In this document: one piece after another, positions 22,902-24,568 of the stretch | Layout: the number at the start of each line of letters is the position of its first letter | How positions within the stretch are numbered: the stretch's first letter is position 1 | IMG/VR virus record: IMGVR_UViG_3300008216_000073 | Coordinates: 1 to 24,568 of that record | Length of the DNA stretch: 24,568 nt | Source: a virus | Strand: one strand, 5' to 3' | Translations under genes and position numbers: made by a program | Notes under the pieces: generated by a model | What the model was told of the DNA's origin: nothing | Seen by the model: the letters and a program-made list of their open reading frames with translations, nothing else | Databases searched by the model: none

Positions 22902-23942
22902 TTAGAAGGGAGCCTTGTCGTCGTTGTCTAGGATAGTCTTGATGTCGTCGGGTACGGTAGACTTGGTGTCCTCGTCCTTCTTCGCCGTGATAGACTTACG
23001 CTTCTCGCTGTAGACTTCGAGTAGCCTACGGCGTTGCTCTCCCTTGACTGAGCGGAATACCGTAGCGTCCAAGGCATCGAACTCATCCCATCCTGCTTTG
23101 GCCATTAGGTTAATGCACTGGCGTAGGTTGCGCGTGGCAAAGATTACCCGTATCTTGTTGGTCTCGGCGTACTCTCGCATCGCTTGGAACCGTTCGATAA
23201 ACTTGTGGAACTGAGTCTCAGTTATCTTTGGTTCATCGACTACCTTGTACAGAGAGAACGTCCATAGTTTCTCTGCATCGGTATCATACGGCCACTCGAC
23301 GCAGACGAACTCGTTTAGGAGGGCTACATCTAGGGCGTTGCGGCCTACGTACTCACGGTCTGGCCCTAGCCCCCATGTATTTGCGGTACACATGAGGTGG
23401 CAGTTAGGGTTGACCTCCTGCATACCGTACGGCATATAGATATAGCCGGAGAGTATGCCCTTGATAATCATCAGCACATTCGAGTTGCCGTTGTCTATCT
23501 CGTCGATCACGGCTAGCCCACCCTCCTGGATTATCTTGGTGAACACACCGGGAACGTAGTTGCCTGTCGCATTGTTGAAGCCTATCAGGTCGTGCGTTGC
23601 AGTCTGCTTGTTGACTGCGCGGATAGCGTAGTGCTTTGCGCTCAAGGCATCCTTGACTGCGTGCGTTACCCTAGTCTTGCCGCTGCCCGTAGGCCCGATA
23701 ATCATGGCGGGTTCTCCAGACCCCATGACTTCTAGCAAAGGCTTGAGCTGGTGATGCTGGCCCTTGAGCGAGGTGTAGTTAATCACGTTATGGCTAACGT
23801 GCTGCTTGATTTCCAAGACTACGTTCTGCTGTGTAGTCTCAGCGATTCTCTTGTCTAGCTCGGTGAACTTGTCAGCGAACTCGCTCTTAACCGACGCTAT
23901 GATTTCGTCGGTCATACCTTTCATCCAGTTATTTTCTGTCAT
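22902..23942 (-). CDS. MoxR/CobS-type AAA+ ATPase
   Basis: This 346-aa protein has a charged, helical N-terminal 60 residues. The AAA_5-type core follows, with GPTGSGKT (83-90) as Walker A, GGLAVIDEID (141-150) as Walker B and TANTWG (186-191) as sensor I. GRNALDVALLNEF (200-212) carries the arginine finger and is the hallmark of the CobS/NorQ/CbbQ branch. Members of this branch remodel partner proteins, often with a VWA protein, to insert metal or activate an enzyme. The phage substrate is unknown; the partner is probably the next gene. The C-terminus is Lys/Asp rich and ends DNDDKAPF. Confidence 0.8.
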   Translation of the reverse strand: MTENNWMKGMTDEIIASVKSEFADKFTELDKRIAETTQQNVVLEIKQHVSHNVINYTSLKGQHHQLKPLLEVMGSGEPAMIIGPTGSGKTRVTHAVKDALSAKHYAIRAVNKQTATHDLIGFNNATGNYVPGVFTKIIQEGGLAVIDEIDNGNSNVLMIIKGILSGYIYMPYGMQEVNPNCHLMCTANTWGLGPDREYVGRNALDVALLNEFVCVEWPYDTDAEKLWTFSLYKVVDEPKITETQFHKFIERFQAMREYAETNKIRVIFATRNLRQCINLMAKAGWDEFDALDATVFRSVKGEQRRRLLEVYSEKRKSITAKKDEDTKSTVPDDIKTILDNDDKAPF

Positions 23943-24234
23943 GTTTATTTTCTCTTTCTTGGTCTTGGTCTTGGTCTTGTAAGCTGGAGATTACCCAGCC
24001 TACATCTATGTATCTATCTAGCTTGAACATTATACGTCCCTTAACGAAGCCATCTTTTTTGCTGCCTAGGGCAGCGCAGTTATCCAAAGAGTAGCCTTTG
24101 ATTTCATTGTTGTCCTGTAGGAATTCGAATATTATAGGCAGGTTATGCTTATAGGTCTCGAATATAGCCTCTATGTCTGTTTCCAGCATGAACCTATGGT
24201 TCAAGTCTATATATCCTGTGTCTTCTGGGTTCAT
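23929..24234 (-). CDS. Small acidic hypothetical protein with hexamer-repeat tail
   Basis: This 101-aa protein is an alpha/beta mix (FMLETDIEAIFETYKHNLPI, then GRIMFKLDRYIDVGWVISSL) ending in a charged tail DQDQDQERENKHDRK. The tail is coded by three perfect copies of a 6-base unit. No family is recognised. It overlaps the MoxR-like start by 14 bases and starts one base after the stop of the membrane microprotein gene. Confidence 0.55.
   Translation of the reverse strand: MNPEDTGYIDLNHRFMLETDIEAIFETYKHNLPIIFEFLQDNNEIKGYSLDNCAALGSKKDGFVKGRIMFKLDRYIDVGWVISSLQDQDQDQERENKHDRK
23958..23979. repeat. CTTGGT hexamer tandem repeat
   Basis: Three full CTTGGT units plus CTTG lie at the 3' end of the 101-aa gene and encode Asp-Gln pairs. 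Because the unit is 6 bases, gain or loss would change the protein length without a frameshift. Confidence 0.85.
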
Positions 24235-24235
24235 G

Positions 24236-24358
24236 TCAGTAGAATAGCATGAACCCTAGGCCTAGGCCGACAAGCCAGCTTACGATATAAAGCGTGAGCC
24301 AGCCTAGCCATGATGTTAGTCTGTACATTAGTTCGATACGTGTTTCGTGTTTGTTCAT
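24236..24358 (-). CDS. 40-aa single-span membrane microprotein
   Basis: A short ORF starts at an ATG overlapping the upstream stop (ATGA, 24355-24358) and stops one base before the next gene. The peptide has a polar N-terminus (MNKHETRIELMYR) and a Trp/Leu/Gly-rich hydrophobic part (WLGWLTLYIVSWLVGLGLGF), predicted as one membrane helix. The charge pattern suggests the N-terminus stays inside. A lysis, exclusion or membrane-anchor role is possible. The start and stop junctions on both sides support that it is real. Confidence 0.55.
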   Translation of the reverse strand: MNKHETRIELMYRLTSWLGWLTLYIVSWLVGLGLGFMLFY

Positions 24359-24513
24359 TGTTCTTCGTGGTCTAGCATTTCATTCGTGTGCATCATATCC
24401 TCGACGTCTGCCTCGGATAGATAGCAACAGAAAGCCTTGATTACTATATCTTTGTCTAGGATACCCTCCTCGATCATTTCCAACAGTAGGTTCGTGTATT
24501 TTCTAGCTTCCAT
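24355..24513 (-). CDS. 52-aa acidic helical protein
   Basis: This short ORF has the best ribosome-binding site in the window: AAGGAGGT (24517-24524), three bases before the ATG. The protein is acidic and helical (LLEMIEEGILDKDIVIKAF, then YLSEADVEDMMHTNEML) and resembles tiny phage proteins of unknown function that end in 'dV..m...NE'. It is the first complete gene of the leftward block in this window. The remaining 44 bases to the window edge hold no recognisable promoter. Confidence 0.6.
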   Translation of the reverse strand: MEARKYTNLLLEMIEEGILDKDIVIKAFCCYLSEADVEDMMHTNEMLDHEEQ

Positions 24514-24568
24514 AGTACCTCCTTATGGTGTTGTCTCTGGGTGGTAGTATGGTCAACGGCGGCATCCA

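Noticed and set aside
1-24568. CRISPR array, insertion sequence or attachment site
   Set aside because: I saw no regularly spaced repeats, transposase, terminal inverted repeats, integrase or tRNA-end duplication anywhere in the window.

Overview
The window looks like part of the genome of a tailed phage of the podovirus type. A rightward virion block (1 to 11524) converges with no gap on a leftward DNA metabolism and regulation block (24568 down to 11525). The last gene of the virion block encodes a type II pseudopilin with two hallmarks: a prepilin cleavage and methylation N-terminus and an exact H-X9-DG motif. These are typical of Verrucomicrobiota and related PVC bacteria, so I infer a PVC host, most likely a verrucomicrobium. 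No integrase, RNA polymerase, terminase or capsid gene is inside the window.

Virion block (+ strand): the C-terminal part of a probable tail tube or stopper protein, a small head-fibre-like protein, then three successively larger proteins of 312, 400 and 2168 aa. Their order resembles the T7 gp14-gp15-gp16 DNA-ejection proteins. The 2168-aa protein carries a glycine-rich hydrophobic segment, an HExxH metallopeptidase-like site and a probable ADP-ribosyltransferase domain. Two moron-like genes follow: a QxK-type PD-(D/E)XK nuclease and the pseudopilin.

Replication and recombination block (- strand, 11525 to 21007): a family A DNA polymerase with an SPO1-like N-terminal uracil-glycosylase-like domain, a DUF3987-type AAA ATPase/helicase, an SprT-like protease, a ribbon-helix-helix regulator, a DUF669-like ssDNA-binding protein, a Sak4-like recombinase, a RecB/Cas4-like exonuclease with cysteines placed for an Fe-S cluster, a DUF1599/MazG-like protein and many small unknown genes. 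Most genes overlap by a few bases, as in a translationally coupled operon.

Regulatory block (- strand, 21008 to 24568): two microproteins, a small acidic protein, a MoxR/CobS-type AAA+ ATPase with a partner protein, and a PspF-like sigma-54 activator AAA+ domain with no DNA-binding domain. Just downstream, in the only long intergenic gap, is a sigma-54 (-24/-12) promoter match pointing at the replication operon. Its predicted transcript would begin at a perfect 9-bp stem-loop. I infer that this phage encodes its own activator to recruit host sigma-54 RNA polymerase to its replication genes.

Two further gaps (16031-16114 and 20492-20579) contain related elements with the same internal motifs and spacing but different, compensated outer stems. 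They are a strong candidate for an undescribed structured RNA or a structured promoter/operator.
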